Shown: positions 17,164 to 26,444, numbered from the stretch's first letter. The stretch is 64,000 nt of DNA from Cytobacillus suaedae (GCA_014960805.1 CP063163.1:1257584-1321583); one strand, 5' to 3'. A program made the numbers and translations. The notes: a model not told the origin generated them from the letters alone.

Positions 17164-17195
17164 ATTTCGTTCACGGATATAAAGTAGGGGGACTT

Positions 17196-17513
17196 ATGGA
17201 AAGGAATATCGAGTTAATAGAAACCATCCAACATTTCTTTCAGTTATTAGATAGAATGCCGGACCGCCCGAGTTCAACGTACGATTTTGCGTATTTTATT
17301 AAACAATTTTTGCGTACAAAAGTAGATGATGGGCAATTGCCAACCATCGAAGTGATGACCGTATTTAAATATAGCAAGCCTAAAGCATATTATTCTATGA
17401 GACAATTTGCCAAAAACGATCCATTGTTACACTTTTTAATGGGGTTAGATATGGATAAAGACCGTGCCGAAGAGAGATTACACCAATTACTTAAACAAAA
17501 TATAGAATGTTAA
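17196..17513 (+). CDS. Riboswitch-controlled protein of unknown function
   Basis: The true start is ATG at 17196, with GGGGGA five bases upstream. A longer reading frame back to 17103 would translate the riboswitch itself. The protein has 105 residues, is hydrophilic, and is predicted alpha-helical (NIELIETIQHFFQLLDRMP, then TYDFAYFIKQFLRTKV, KPKAYYSMRQFAKNDPLLHF). No signal peptide or membrane helix is seen. I do not recognise a family. The c-di-GMP-type leader suggests a role in motility, biofilm or signalling. Confidence 0.75.
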   Translation: MERNIELIETIQHFFQLLDRMPDRPSSTYDFAYFIKQFLRTKVDDGQLPTIEVMTVFKYSKPKAYYSMRQFAKNDPLLHFLMGLDMDKDRAEERLHQLLKQNIEC

Positions 17514-17514
17514 T

Positions 17515-17543
17515 GATCAACGTACCTAGTTGATCTTTTTTTT
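17515..17543 (+). terminator. Terminator after the riboswitch-controlled gene
   Basis: GATCAAC pairs with GTTGATC around a 7-base loop, followed by eight T. Confidence 0.85.
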
Positions 17544-17634
17544 GGAGATTTTTACAACTAATATAGATATAGAGGTAAAAGTTAAAATAGTATATAGTAA
17601 GTAAGTAGAATTTTTTCTAGGAGGACTTTTAAAA

Positions 17635-17928
17635 ATGTTACATACACCGTTAGGCCGCTTTAGAACGATGGGGTTTCTTGAAGGGGGTTCTCTTCTTTTT
17701 CTTGTCTTTATTGCGATGCCTCTAAAGTATTTCTTAGACATGCCTGAGGTTGTGAGCGTTGTTGGTGCTATTCATGGTGGGCTATTTGTTCTTTATGTAT
17801 TTGTTATAGCCTATACAACCTATAAAATCCGTTGGTCATTAAAATGGGTATTTAGTGCATTCATCGTAGCCTTTATTCCGTTTGGAAACATTGTTCTTGA
17901 TTCACAGCTAAAAAAACATAACTTTTAA
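17635..17928 (+). CDS. DUF3817-family membrane protein
   Basis: A 97-residue integral membrane protein with three helices. It starts LGRFRTMGFLEGGSLLFLVF and contains AIHGGLFVLYVF, the features of the DUF3817 (YdzA-like) family. Family function is unknown. An AGGAGG ribosome site precedes the ATG. Terminators on both sides mark it as a single-gene unit. Confidence 0.85.
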   Translation: MLHTPLGRFRTMGFLEGGSLLFLVFIAMPLKYFLDMPEVVSVVGAIHGGLFVLYVFVIAYTTYKIRWSLKWVFSAFIVAFIPFGNIVLDSQLKKHNF

Positions 17929-17931
17929 TCT

Positions 17932-17961
17932 ACCTAGGATACGTGTTCCTAGGTTTTTTTT
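17932..17961 (+). terminator. Terminator after the DUF3817 gene
   Basis: ACCTAGGA pairs with TCCTAGGT around a 7-base loop, followed by T8. Confidence 0.9.
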
Positions 17962-18060
17962 CGAACTTGATTTCGATTTTAGTTTCTAGAAAAATTAAAT
18001 CACGCTCTCACAGTTTAGGAATAAAATATCCTAGTTTAGGTTTTTGTGGGAGGTAAAAAA

Positions 18061-18831
18061 ATGCAGCAGTATTTTAATGTGTATAGGGAAGAGCGGAAAA
18101 TTAGGATAGAAAAAAAAGATGATCAGGTAGACCTGATGAATATCTCAGTTTTTATAGACAATCAGCATATGGGACATATGTCGTTTGTTGATTCCATTAT
18201 TATTAACTCAAGAAATCGATCTACTCATAAACTACTTATCCAAGCAGATGTGTTGATTGACGGTTACGTTAAGAAAGTCTATGAAACATACGATATAGGA
18301 GACCTTCGTTTGTCGGAAAGAGAAACCAATTACCGAGCTGGTGATATTCTTGTTGCTTGTGATAACTTAAGTGGTCTTCCTTTTGGATATATGGGTCACT
18401 CTGCATTGCTTGTAGATGATAGCAATATCGTTGAGGCAGTGGTTACGAACCCGATTATCCGAAAGGTACCTGTAGAAAGCTTTTTTGAGGATCATAAATT
18501 ATATGCACATTTCCGTCCAAAAAACAAAGAGATGGGTGAAAAGGCAGCTAAGTATGCATTAAATTACTTAGAAACCTTTAACGAGAATAAGGAAAAAGGG
18601 ATTGCAAAGCCTATCTTTCTATTTTCAATCAAGTCACCACTAAAAGATGAATGGACCTATATCTATTGTTCTAAATTAATATGGTTAAGTTATTACTATG
18701 GGGCAGATTATAAGTTTCCTAATGATCATTTATGGTTTGCGCCAGAAGATTTATATACCAATTTAAAAGATAATCCGGATTTTGAGGTTATGTATATTCA
18801 TCCAGAATTTGTTTTTTATATTGATGCGTAG
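18061..18831 (+). CDS. YiiX/YaeF-type permuted NlpC/P60-like protein
   Basis: The start is ATG at 18061 behind GGGAGGT; the in-frame GTG at 18046 overlaps that ribosome site. The 256-residue protein has an N-terminal beta-rich part (~1-90) and then a permuted papain-like domain: GDILVACDN, MGHSALLV with the catalytic-type His, IVEAV, and later YIYCSKLIWLSY with the Cys. This His-before-Cys order is that of the YaeF/YiiX (LRAT-like) group. Such proteins act as hydrolases or acyltransferases on peptide or lipid amides. No signal peptide is visible. Confidence 0.7.
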   Translation: MQQYFNVYREERKIRIEKKDDQVDLMNISVFIDNQHMGHMSFVDSIIINSRNRSTHKLLIQADVLIDGYVKKVYETYDIGDLRLSERETNYRAGDILVACDNLSGLPFGYMGHSALLVDDSNIVEAVVTNPIIRKVPVESFFEDHKLYAHFRPKNKEMGEKAAKYALNYLETFNENKEKGIAKPIFLFSIKSPLKDEWTYIYCSKLIWLSYYYGADYKFPNDHLWFAPEDLYTNLKDNPDFEVMYIHPEFVFYIDA

Positions 18832-18856
18832 AAAAATACAGCATGAAAATGAGAGG

Positions 18857-18880
18857 CACCCTAATTTGGGGTGTTTTTTT
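18857..18880 (+). terminator. Terminator after the YiiX-like gene
   Basis: CACCC pairs with GGGTG around a short loop, followed by T7. Confidence 0.8.
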
Positions 18881-18911
18881 ATTGAGTATTGATTCTTAGC
18901 TACTAAAACAC

Positions 18912-18940
18912 GTCTTACCCACTTTAGGTCTTAGGTCTTA
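18912..18940 (+). repeat. Three direct copies of GTCTTA upstream of the RND leader
   Basis: GTCTTA occurs at 18912-18917, 18928-18933 and 18935-18940. The same hexamer and its complement (TAAGAC) form the hairpin at 19203-19218, just before the RND start. This may be a regulator binding motif. Confidence 0.35.
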
Positions 18941-19024
18941 ATGAGAATTATATCTTAGGATCATGATGCTAGGATGCATTCCAAGATAAGATTAAAACAT
19001 GAAATAGATAAGGAGGATACTAAA

Positions 19025-19093
19025 ATGAAAAAAAGTGGGTTACTAATAGCCGAATATTTGGATAGGAATAATTTATTCTCAAGGGTGATCTAG
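19025..19093 (+). CDS. 22-residue leader peptide candidate
   Basis: ATG at 19025 follows a perfect AAGGAGG eight bases upstream. The frame reads MKKSGLLIAEYLDRNNLFSR-VI and stops at 19093. It is 148 bases upstream of the RND exporter start. A short, well-initiated ORF in the leader of an exporter gene suggests attenuation by ribosome stalling; it could also be an independent small protein. Confidence 0.5.
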   Translation: MKKSGLLIAEYLDRNNLFSRVI

Positions 19094-19191
19094 TGTAAGG
19101 TAATGTAAATATTTTGTAATGTTAGGGGGAAATGGATGTATTTTCCTAAAATATGTATATAATTAGTCCTTAGGTGGAAATTTATAACATG

Positions 19192-19229
19192 TTGATAGTG
19201 TATAAGACTTGGGTCTTAGAAACTATCAA
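19192..19229 (+). promoter_or_regulatory. Hairpin touching the RND exporter ribosome site
   Basis: TTGATAGT (19192-19199) pairs with ACTATCAA (19222-19229), and inside it TAAGAC (19203-19208) pairs with GTCTTA (19213-19218). The Shine-Dalgarno GAGGAGG starts within a base of the 3' arm. It could be an RNA switch or a palindromic DNA operator. Confidence 0.65.
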
Positions 19230-19241
19230 GAGGAGGAAACT

Positions 19242-22200
19242 ATGAACTGGCTTAACTTTATTGTTAAGAGAAAAATTTTAGTAGGTTTGATGGTCGTATT
19301 TGTTCTTATTCTAGGATGCTATTCAATTTTAAAACTAGATAAAGAGCTATTGCCGTCTGTACAATTTGATGGAGCTTATGTAGAAATTGGTGCAGGCGAA
19401 ATGGCTGCTATAGAGGTAGAGCGAACGATAACAACGCCATTAGAAAGCCAAATAAAGTCAATCGAGGGAGTTGAAAGTGTAGACTCTACAACAAACATTG
19501 GCAGAAGTTCGATTCAAATTACGTTTGAACGTGGCCGTGGAGAAGAGCTGTTTAAAGAAGTAGAATCGATTGTAAATACTTCAACTGCAAACATGACCGG
19601 GGTAAAAGATGTTTTTGCTGGTCAAATCGGTACAAGTCAAAGTTATGAATTCTTCATGGATATCTCTGGCGGAAGTATGGAAGAGATGACAGCTTTTGCA
19701 AAAGATGTGATTGAACCAAGACTTGAAGCATTACCAGAAGTGCGTGATGTGTCACTTTCCGGCTTAGTTGAACATGAAGTATCGATTGAGTTTAGCCGTG
19801 AGAAAATGATTGAGCAAGGATTGGATATTACATATGTAATAGGTGCTATCCAACAGGGTAACAGTGAAGCAACTTTAGGTGAATTGAGTGGAGATACAAA
19901 CTCACCTTCACTACGATGGAATACGAAACTAGAAACAATTGATGAAGTAAAGAACATAAAAATCCCAACACAAACTGGATTTATTGACTTAGAGGAAGTA
20001 GCGAAAGTTTCACTTGTTCCTTTAGAAAGCTCATCTTCAGTTTGGAAAAATGGATCAAAGGATTTTGTCTTTATCCAAGTTGGTCGTAGCTCAGAGTATA
20101 CTCAGATTGAAATGGCTGAAGCGATTCGAGCTGAGATTAAACAAATACGAGATGAAGATGTTATTACCGGCTTTGAATTAACAGAAATGGTTGCACAAGC
20201 AGATTATGTTAAGGAATCGATTGATGGAGTGACAAGCAATATTCTTATTGGTGGTATTATTGCTGTTGTGATTTTATTACTATTCCTTCGAAACATAAGA
20301 GCAACATTTATAGTAGGGTTAACAATTCCAACATCTGTTTTACTAACGTTTTCTGCGATGTGGATTTTTGACTATAGCTTTAACTTATTAACTCTAATTG
20401 GACTTGGGTTAGGAATTGGAATGATGGTTGACTCGGCCATTGTTATTTTAGAATCGATTTACCGTAAAAAAGAACAAGGGCTAGATAAATTTGCAGCAGT
20501 AATTGAAGGCACAAAAGAGGTTTCAACTGCGGTTATTGCTTCAATGCTAACTACTATTGTCGTTTTCCTTCCAATTGGATTACTTGGTGGGGAAATGGGA
20601 ACCTTCATGATCATGCTATCAGCTGTTGTGGCAATTACATTAATTAGCTCAGTGGTTGTATCATTTACGGTAATCCCTTCTTTATCAGAAAACTTTTTAA
20701 AGCTTGGCAAGAAAAAGAAGGAAAAGAAAGCAGGTCCACTATTACGTTTTTATAGTGGTATTGTTTCTTGGACTGTTAAGAAAAAGCGCTATAGCTTTGC
20801 AGTTATTGGTCTGTTTTTCCTGATGTTTGCGGGGTCACTTGCACTCGTTACGAAAATTCCAATGACGATTATGCCAGATATGCTAAACCGCTATGCAGAG
20901 GTAATGGTTACTGTAGAAACAGGTTTATCAAATGAAGAAAAAGAAGAGTTAATTTCAGCTATGAATGAAACGCTATCTCAGGTTCAAGATGTAGAAACAA
21001 ACTATGTCATGGATATGGGTACAATGCTTTACACGATTATTAATATGACAAAAGAAGATAATATTACACGAGAGCAAAAAGAAGTAAACGAGGAAATTAT
21101 GCGTTCTTTACGTGATTTAAAAGAGAATTATCCTCTTAAAGATGCACAGGCTGCTATGTCAGCTGGAGGCGGTTCTCCAGTTCAAGTGAATATTTCCGGT
21201 GATAGCTTTGATGAACTTAAAGGAATCGCTGATGAGTTTATAAATGAATTAAGCGATATTGAAGGAATTGTAGCTGTAACTAATTCAATTGAACGAACTT
21301 CAATTGAACAATTGATTGAATTAAAAACAAGTGAAATTGAAAAAGCAGGACTAACTGAGCCACAAATTAAACAATTTATCGAGCAAAGCTTTCTGCAAAT
21401 GCCATTAGGTGAAATGACGATAAATGAAGAAAATGTACCAGTGACTGTTAAATGGGATGAAAAAGTTGAGAAACAAACTGAACTATTAGACTTAAAAATT
21501 CCAACTGCTAATGGTGAAAAGACATTAGCAACATTCATTGAGTTAAAAAGTGTCAATACTCCAAATCAGATCACACATAGTGATGGAGAAAGATTTATTT
21601 CCATCTCAGCTGATATTGAAGGGAAAGACTTAGGAGCAATCAATCGCGAGGTTACAAAGCTAATTGAAGAATTCGATGCTCCGTCAGGCTACACTGTATC
21701 AGTTGCTGGTGACTTAGAACAACAGCAAGAATTAATGAAAGAGATGTTATTAGTTTTAGGTCTTGCAATTTTCTTGGTTTACTTTGTAATGGCTGTTCAG
21801 TTTAATCACTTAATCCATCCAATTGTTGTTATGTCTGTTATCCCAATGACATTTGTCGGCGTTATTTTAGGATTAGTTATTACTGGGCGTGAGTTAAGCA
21901 TTATGTCAGGAATGGGCGTTATCATGTTAATCGGTATTGTATTAAATAATGCCATCCTGCTGATTGATCGAACAAATCAACTTAGACGTGAAGGGTATTC
22001 AGTAGCAGATGCACTTGTTGAAGCTGGTGAAAATCGTATCCGTCCGATTTTAATGACAACATTAACAACAGTTGGTGGAATGCTTCCTTTAGCATTAGCT
22101 TCAGGAACTTCAGGTAACTATCAAGCACCAATGGCAACTGTTATTATTTCTGGGTTACTATTCGCAACCTTGATAACTCTAGTATTAATTCCAGCATCTT

Positions 22201-22292
22201 ATCGTCTTTTTGACTCTTTAGGTAAGATAGGAAAAGGTCGTCGTAAAAAAGAAAAACTACCAACTGAAGAGGTAGCAGAGCAAGCAAGTTAA
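19242..22292 (+). CDS. swrC: RND-family efflux transporter, SwrC-like
   Basis: The start is ATG at 19242 behind AGAGGAGG; an upstream TTG frame at 19209 includes the ribosome site. The protein has 1016 residues and the RND layout: a helix at ~10-30, a large extracellular loop, helices ~330-480 with GLGLGIGMMVDSAIVILE (the proton-relay acidic motif in TM4), a second loop, and six C-terminal helices with MLIGIVLNNAILLIDRTNQLR. SwrC/YerP of B. subtilis exports surfactin-like and other amphiphiles; that substrate is inferred. It lies alone, with a leader ORF and a hairpin upstream and a terminator downstream. Confidence 0.9.
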   Translation: MNWLNFIVKRKILVGLMVVFVLILGCYSILKLDKELLPSVQFDGAYVEIGAGEMAAIEVERTITTPLESQIKSIEGVESVDSTTNIGRSSIQITFERGRGEELFKEVESIVNTSTANMTGVKDVFAGQIGTSQSYEFFMDISGGSMEEMTAFAKDVIEPRLEALPEVRDVSLSGLVEHEVSIEFSREKMIEQGLDITYVIGAIQQGNSEATLGELSGDTNSPSLRWNTKLETIDEVKNIKIPTQTGFIDLEEVAKVSLVPLESSSSVWKNGSKDFVFIQVGRSSEYTQIEMAEAIRAEIKQIRDEDVITGFELTEMVAQADYVKESIDGVTSNILIGGIIAVVILLLFLRNIRATFIVGLTIPTSVLLTFSAMWIFDYSFNLLTLIGLGLGIGMMVDSAIVILESIYRKKEQGLDKFAAVIEGTKEVSTAVIASMLTTIVVFLPIGLLGGEMGTFMIMLSAVVAITLISSVVVSFTVIPSLSENFLKLGKKKKEKKAGPLLRFYSGIVSWTVKKKRYSFAVIGLFFLMFAGSLALVTKIPMTIMPDMLNRYAEVMVTVETGLSNEEKEELISAMNETLSQVQDVETNYVMDMGTMLYTIINMTKEDNITREQKEVNEEIMRSLRDLKENYPLKDAQAAMSAGGGSPVQVNISGDSFDELKGIADEFINELSDIEGIVAVTNSIERTSIEQLIELKTSEIEKAGLTEPQIKQFIEQSFLQMPLGEMTINEENVPVTVKWDEKVEKQTELLDLKIPTANGEKTLATFIELKSVNTPNQITHSDGERFISISADIEGKDLGAINREVTKLIEEFDAPSGYTVSVAGDLEQQQELMKEMLLVLGLAIFLVYFVMAVQFNHLIHPIVVMSVIPMTFVGVILGLVITGRELSIMSGMGVIMLIGIVLNNAILLIDRTNQLRREGYSVADALVEAGENRIRPILMTTLTTVGGMLPLALASGTSGNYQAPMATVIISGLLFATLITLVLIPASYRLFDSLGKIGKGRRKKEKLPTEEVAEQAS

Positions 22293-22306
22293 ATTAGATT
22301 TAGAAG

Positions 22307-22356
22307 GGGCTGTCTGAAAAGTCATTGTAAAATGATTGCTGAGGACAGCTCTTTTT
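22307..22356 (+). terminator. Terminator after the RND exporter
   Basis: GGCTGTC pairs with GACAGCT, with a second inner stem (AGTCATT/AATGATT), followed by T5. Confidence 0.8.
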
Positions 22357-22581
22357 CTTATGGTATAGATATGCTTTGCGGTTTAATAGACAAAATTCCC
22401 TATAACAAATCAACGTTTTTTCCCCAGATAACATTCACATTAAAGATAGTTGTATGGATTTTTATAGTAAAATTAATATATGACTTATTCAACTAACGGA
22501 AAGAAGAAAAAACAATTAATGCGTATATGACAAGTCTAGTGAACTAAAAGGTCATACTAAGGTAAAAAAGGTGTGACATTT

Positions 22582-23034
22582 GTGAAACAAACATTATTTC
22601 TTATAACATTAATTTCTGTAATCATTCTTACAGGTTTTGTTAAGAAAGACCAAGACAAATGCCTTCATTGTAAAGAATGCTATGATACCGCTTGGGATGA
22701 CGGGTATAGAATGGGTTATGGTACAGGAGCTGTAAATGAAAGGTATCGAATCGCAAGAAGCCTGATTCAATTAGGGAAAACGGATGAAGAGCTTGTTCGC
22801 ATGATACTAACAAGCTATGTGGAATTAAATGACGTAAGAGAGCAGCTCAAACTCTATCATGGTTATTTTGAGTTTGAGGTATCAAGATACGAGAAAGCAA
22901 GAGCTCTTTTAAAAGAAGGTAAATCAAATGAAGAGATTGTAGAAAAAACAAACTTAAGTATCTATGAGTTAGAATTAGTGAAACAGCAACTTAAGCAAAA
23001 TAATGGAAAATTCATATGGGAAGTGAGTAACTAA
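22582..23034 (+). CDS. Secreted or membrane-anchored protein with two helical repeats
   Basis: GTG at 22582 is the likely start because AAAGGTG lies eight bases upstream; the GTG at 22573 overlaps that site. The 150-residue protein begins with a hydrophobic signal or anchor (LFLITLISVIILTGFV), then a CLHCKEC cluster. Two similar ~37-residue units follow: RIARSLIQLGKTDEELVRMI... and KARALLKEGKSNEEIVEKT..., each ending in a V-(R/K)-(E/Q)-Q-L-K helix. The units resemble the short helix-turn-helix-like repeats seen at the end of some bacterial proteins. Family and role are unknown. Confidence 0.7.
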   Translation: MKQTLFLITLISVIILTGFVKKDQDKCLHCKECYDTAWDDGYRMGYGTGAVNERYRIARSLIQLGKTDEELVRMILTSYVELNDVREQLKLYHGYFEFEVSRYEKARALLKEGKSNEEIVEKTNLSIYELELVKQQLKQNNGKFIWEVSN

Positions 23035-23132
23035 GGGACTTAAGCGAAAGCGATAAGTCTTGGTGAACTAAACGAACAATTGTGAAGAAATGTATTTAAG
23101 CTATATGGTGCTTTTCTTTAATAAGTAATTTT

Positions 23133-23158
23133 TGATCAGCTACGGCTGATCATTTTTT
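23133..23158 (+). terminator. Terminator after the helical-repeat protein
   Basis: TGATCAGC pairs with GCTGATCA around a 4-base loop (TACG), followed by T6. Confidence 0.9.
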
Positions 23159-23330
23159 ATAGGGTCGGTTAGTTAAATGCGCTGAAATTTGGGTTAAAAT
23201 AAATATAAGTAGAAATGTTAATAAAAGAGGAATTTTTTGGAGAAAATATTTAGGATTTAGATTATTTTAATCAAGTATAAAGTATATTATATTTGTTGAA
23301 CTTTAAAGACAATAAAAGTAGGTGAACAAA

Positions 23331-23480
23331 GTGGGAAAATATCAATTAGATGCCAAAGGTAAGGTAGCTGTGTCAAAGTTTCATGAAAAACTGACACCAG
23401 CCAAATTTGATAAAAAGCAGCAACTTGAAAAAATACGTGCGGAGTATTTGAAAAAGAAGGAAAAACAAAAAGATATATAA
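23331..23480 (+). CDS. 49-residue lysine-rich small protein
   Basis: GTG at 23331 is preceded by AGGTGA. The peptide has 49 residues, is strongly basic in its second half (KKQQLEKIRAEYLKKKEKQ) and probably helical. It has no membrane segment. It lies in an otherwise empty 670-base gap. The balanced codon use and ribosome site favour a real gene; no family is recognised. Confidence 0.5.
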   Translation: MGKYQLDAKGKVAVSKFHEKLTPAKFDKKQQLEKIRAEYLKKKEKQKDI

Positions 23481-23707
23481 AAAAAGAAAACATAGGAAGA
23501 CTAAAATCTCTCTAAGTTTTTCTTATTCAAAAGTTCTTTTTTCAATTGATAATAAAGTTTATTATTCCCTATAAATTTCAGATTCGGTGACAAAAAAACG
23601 TCATCAGATAACTATTCCTCTCTTTAAATTTAAGTAGCAGAATCAATACACCAGCCGTTATTTTGGATACACCAGTCCTTCTGCTTCAACTAACGCTTCC
23701 ATTACAA

Positions 23708-24610
23708 TTACGAAGAGGAGGGTTGTTTTTTATCTCTATTATTCTGTTTATCTTCCATAGATAACATAAAAATAGAAGCAGCTAAAACAATGGCACCAAC
23801 TGTATTTTGCAGTGTTATTTCGATTGGGAAAAATGGAAATGAAATCACTGCTAAAAGCAATGGGCTAAATGCTCTCGTAACATTAGCGATAGAAAAACGT
23901 AGATATTTCAAAGCCTCGTATAAGAGAATTGTTCCTCCAAAGCCGGCAAAAAGAGAAGATAGAATGATAAAGCCAATTCCATTTGCCTGAAATCCACCTT
24001 CAAACAACTCACCAGATAAAACACTATAAACGATAATGATAAGAAACGTCATAGAGTTATTTGTAAAAAGAATCGAATTTGAACTTTTTGAAGTAGACAT
24101 TGTTTTCTTAATAAATACATTTGTTAAAGCAAAGAAAAACGTATAGAGGACTGCAAATGTAGTCCCAGGTAATTGTTCTCGATAATTTCCTCCTTTATCT
24201 ACAAACAGAAAGACACCTGCTATTGCAATAATGATAAACATCATTTCACGCTTAGACAATTTTTCTTTTAAAAGAAAAACAGATAACAATACTGCAAAGA
24301 CGGTATAAAAGCGTCCGATAAAGCCTATTTCAACAGGAGATAGGAGATTTATACTGAGGAACAAAAAAATGACTCCTAATGAGTTAAAGAGTGAGAGTAA
24401 AAGTATACTTTTTTCAAAATAGATAGTGACAGGTTTTCTCGTAACCAATCCAAACACAAAGCTGGCTAAAAGGATCGTTAGTGCATTGATCAAAGCAGCT
24501 TTTGCTGGTGTAAGCTCTAATAAGCCAAACTTTGAAAACAAAGGGCCCAAGGCAATCATAAATACGGATAAAAGGTTAAATAGATGTCCTTTTTGTGCAT
24601 CGCTCATCAT
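23708..24610 (-). CDS. EamA-type DMT transporter
   Basis: A 300-residue permease with ten predicted helices in two EamA halves; LLSPVEIGFIGRFYTVFAVLLSVFLLKEKLSKREM closes the first half with the usual EamA motif. It probably exports a metabolite or amino acid. AAGGAG precedes tandem ATGs at 24610 and 24607. It is divergent from the SgrR-like regulator across a ~100-bp gap, so that regulator may control it. Confidence 0.85.
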   Translation of the reverse strand: MMSDAQKGHLFNLLSVFMIALGPLFSKFGLLELTPAKAALINALTILLASFVFGLVTRKPVTIYFEKSILLLSLFNSLGVIFLFLSINLLSPVEIGFIGRFYTVFAVLLSVFLLKEKLSKREMMFIIIAIAGVFLFVDKGGNYREQLPGTTFAVLYTFFFALTNVFIKKTMSTSKSSNSILFTNNSMTFLIIIVYSVLSGELFEGGFQANGIGFIILSSLFAGFGGTILLYEALKYLRFSIANVTRAFSPLLLAVISFPFFPIEITLQNTVGAIVLAASIFMLSMEDKQNNRDKKQPSSS

Positions 24611-24713
24611 TAAAAACTCCTTAAGGTAGTATAGGTTTTATTTTATATAGAAAAAGGAGAATAAAAAGTGTAAATTAAAGCTAATGATTTCACCTTTTAT
24701 TTGGAGGTTACCA

Positions 24714-26444
24714 ATGAAGTTAATTGAATACTACATACGGCTACTTATGACACTAGCAGATGGTGAAGTGTTTCGTTCGATTAAAATGACGCGACCGCAA
24801 GTGAGTCAGGTATTAGATTGCACGGAACGAAACGCTATACTTGTATTAGCTAAAATGGAAGAGAATCAATGGATTGAAAGAGAAGTTGGAAGAGGAAGAG
24901 GAAATGTGTCCACAATTACATTCCTTAAGACAGTAGATGAGATGCTTGAGGAATACGACAAGGTAGAGCTTACACAAACCGATATTGAAACTATCATTCA
25001 TATTTTAAATGGAAATGAGTCTTTGGTTCAGTCATTTCTTTCTCGACTATTTGGTGTGAAAAATAGTGGAGGACTATCTGAGATAGAATATTTACGAATA
25101 CCTTATTTTCGTTCACTTTATTCATTAATCCCTACTGATGCTCTGAGGCAAACGGAAAGACACTTAGTCCAACAACTTTTCAATACCCTAGTTATCTATA
25201 ATGAGGAAATGAAAAAGGTAGAGCCATATCTATCACACTACTGGGAAAGAGATGAATCAGCAAAGGCGTGGACCTTTTATTTACGAAAAGGCGTATTGTT
25301 TCACAATGGAAAATACCTTGAGGCAGAGGATGTGGCATTTACCTTTCAGCAGATGAAAACATCTACTACTCAGTGGATGGTTCGACATTTAGAGTCAGTC
25401 CAATGCATTGGGAAGCATGTGATTACATTTTACTTTACCGAGTCGGTCTACAATTGGGATTTACTAGTGTGTTCATCAAGTTGTTCTATCGTTCCATTGA
25501 ATTATGGAGATCTTGCAAATGAAGAGTTTGCTCGAACACCAATAGGAACAGGGCCTTTTAAAATAAAAGAACATGTACCTAATAGATTACATCTTTCCGT
25601 TCATCAGGAATACTTTCAGGAACGAGCTCATCTTGACGAAATTATTCTTATGGTCTTACCATCCATTGAAAAGTTCTTAAATGTTTATGAAATGGAGCAG
25701 GAACCACTAGCTTACCTTCCATTCATTACAGAGAATACTAGGGAAAAAGATTATCAATCAATTGAAAGAACAAACATCTCGGTGAAATTTCTTTGTTGGA
25801 ACGGAAAAAAGAGAGAAGGTAGGCAGAATGAATGGTTAAGGGAAAAGATAGCATCATTGATTACTAAAGAAAAAATGGTTCAGGATTTGGGCTACCCGAG
25901 GTATGAGCCTGGGTATTCATTTTTAAATAACAAGCAAAATACAATGGTAAGTTCAGAAAACGCAGTACGACAGGAACCACTCTTGCTAATGACCTATCAA
26001 CTACCACCGAATATTGAGGATTGTCACTGGATTCAAAAAGAATGTGAAAAACATGGAATAAAAGTGGAACTTGAAGTTGTTACATATGATCGATTCTTAA
26101 CTGAATCTACACGTGCAGATTTTGTTCTAACTGAATATGTAAGAGAAGAGGCAGAGGAAGTCGGTCTATTAAATCTCTTTTATTCAGAAAAAAGTACAAT
26201 TCGCACTATGATACCCGAAATGAATAGAGATAAGAGTTATATTGATAGGATATTAAGTACAGAGGACAAAGTAGAGAGATACCGTTTACTAGAGCAATTA
26301 GAAAATGAGTACATAGAAAGCAGAATGATTTTACCTCTTTATTCAACATATCAAAAGGCTGTGCATCACGAGAAATTATTGGGTACCTCCTTAAATACTG
26401 TTGGATTTGTGCATTTTAAGGACTTGTTTTATCGAAAAGTGTAA
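24714..26444 (+). CDS. SgrR-like regulator: helix-turn-helix fused to solute-binding domain
   Basis: The start is ATG at 24714 behind TTTGGAGG, not the upstream ATG at 24684. The 576-residue protein has an SgrR-type N-terminal winged helix (~1-105; RPQVSQVLDCTERNAILVLA) and then an oligopeptide-type SBP_bac_5 domain (LVQQLFNTLVIYNEEM, RKGVLFHNGKYLEAEDVAFT, TPIGTGPFKI). No signal peptide exists, so the binding domain works in the cytoplasm as a ligand sensor. In E. coli SgrR senses sugar-phosphate stress. Here the likely target is the divergent EamA exporter. Confidence 0.85.
   Translation: MKLIEYYIRLLMTLADGEVFRSIKMTRPQVSQVLDCTERNAILVLAKMEENQWIEREVGRGRGNVSTITFLKTVDEMLEEYDKVELTQTDIETIIHILNGNESLVQSFLSRLFGVKNSGGLSEIEYLRIPYFRSLYSLIPTDALRQTERHLVQQLFNTLVIYNEEMKKVEPYLSHYWERDESAKAWTFYLRKGVLFHNGKYLEAEDVAFTFQQMKTSTTQWMVRHLESVQCIGKHVITFYFTESVYNWDLLVCSSSCSIVPLNYGDLANEEFARTPIGTGPFKIKEHVPNRLHLSVHQEYFQERAHLDEIILMVLPSIEKFLNVYEMEQEPLAYLPFITENTREKDYQSIERTNISVKFLCWNGKKREGRQNEWLREKIASLITKEKMVQDLGYPRYEPGYSFLNNKQNTMVSSENAVRQEPLLLMTYQLPPNIEDCHWIQKECEKHGIKVELEVVTYDRFLTESTRADFVLTEYVREEAEEVGLLNLFYSEKSTIRTMIPEMNRDKSYIDRILSTEDKVERYRLLEQLENEYIESRMILPLYSTYQKAVHHEKLLGTSLNTVGFVHFKDLFYRKV

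Noticed and set aside
17103-17195. In-frame extension of the 105-residue gene to an upstream ATG
   Set aside because: These codons are the riboswitch sequence itself; the ribosome site lies before ATG 17196.
23287-23493. 68-residue minus-strand ORF
   Set aside because: It is antisense to the better supported 49-residue + strand ORF, which has a ribosome site.
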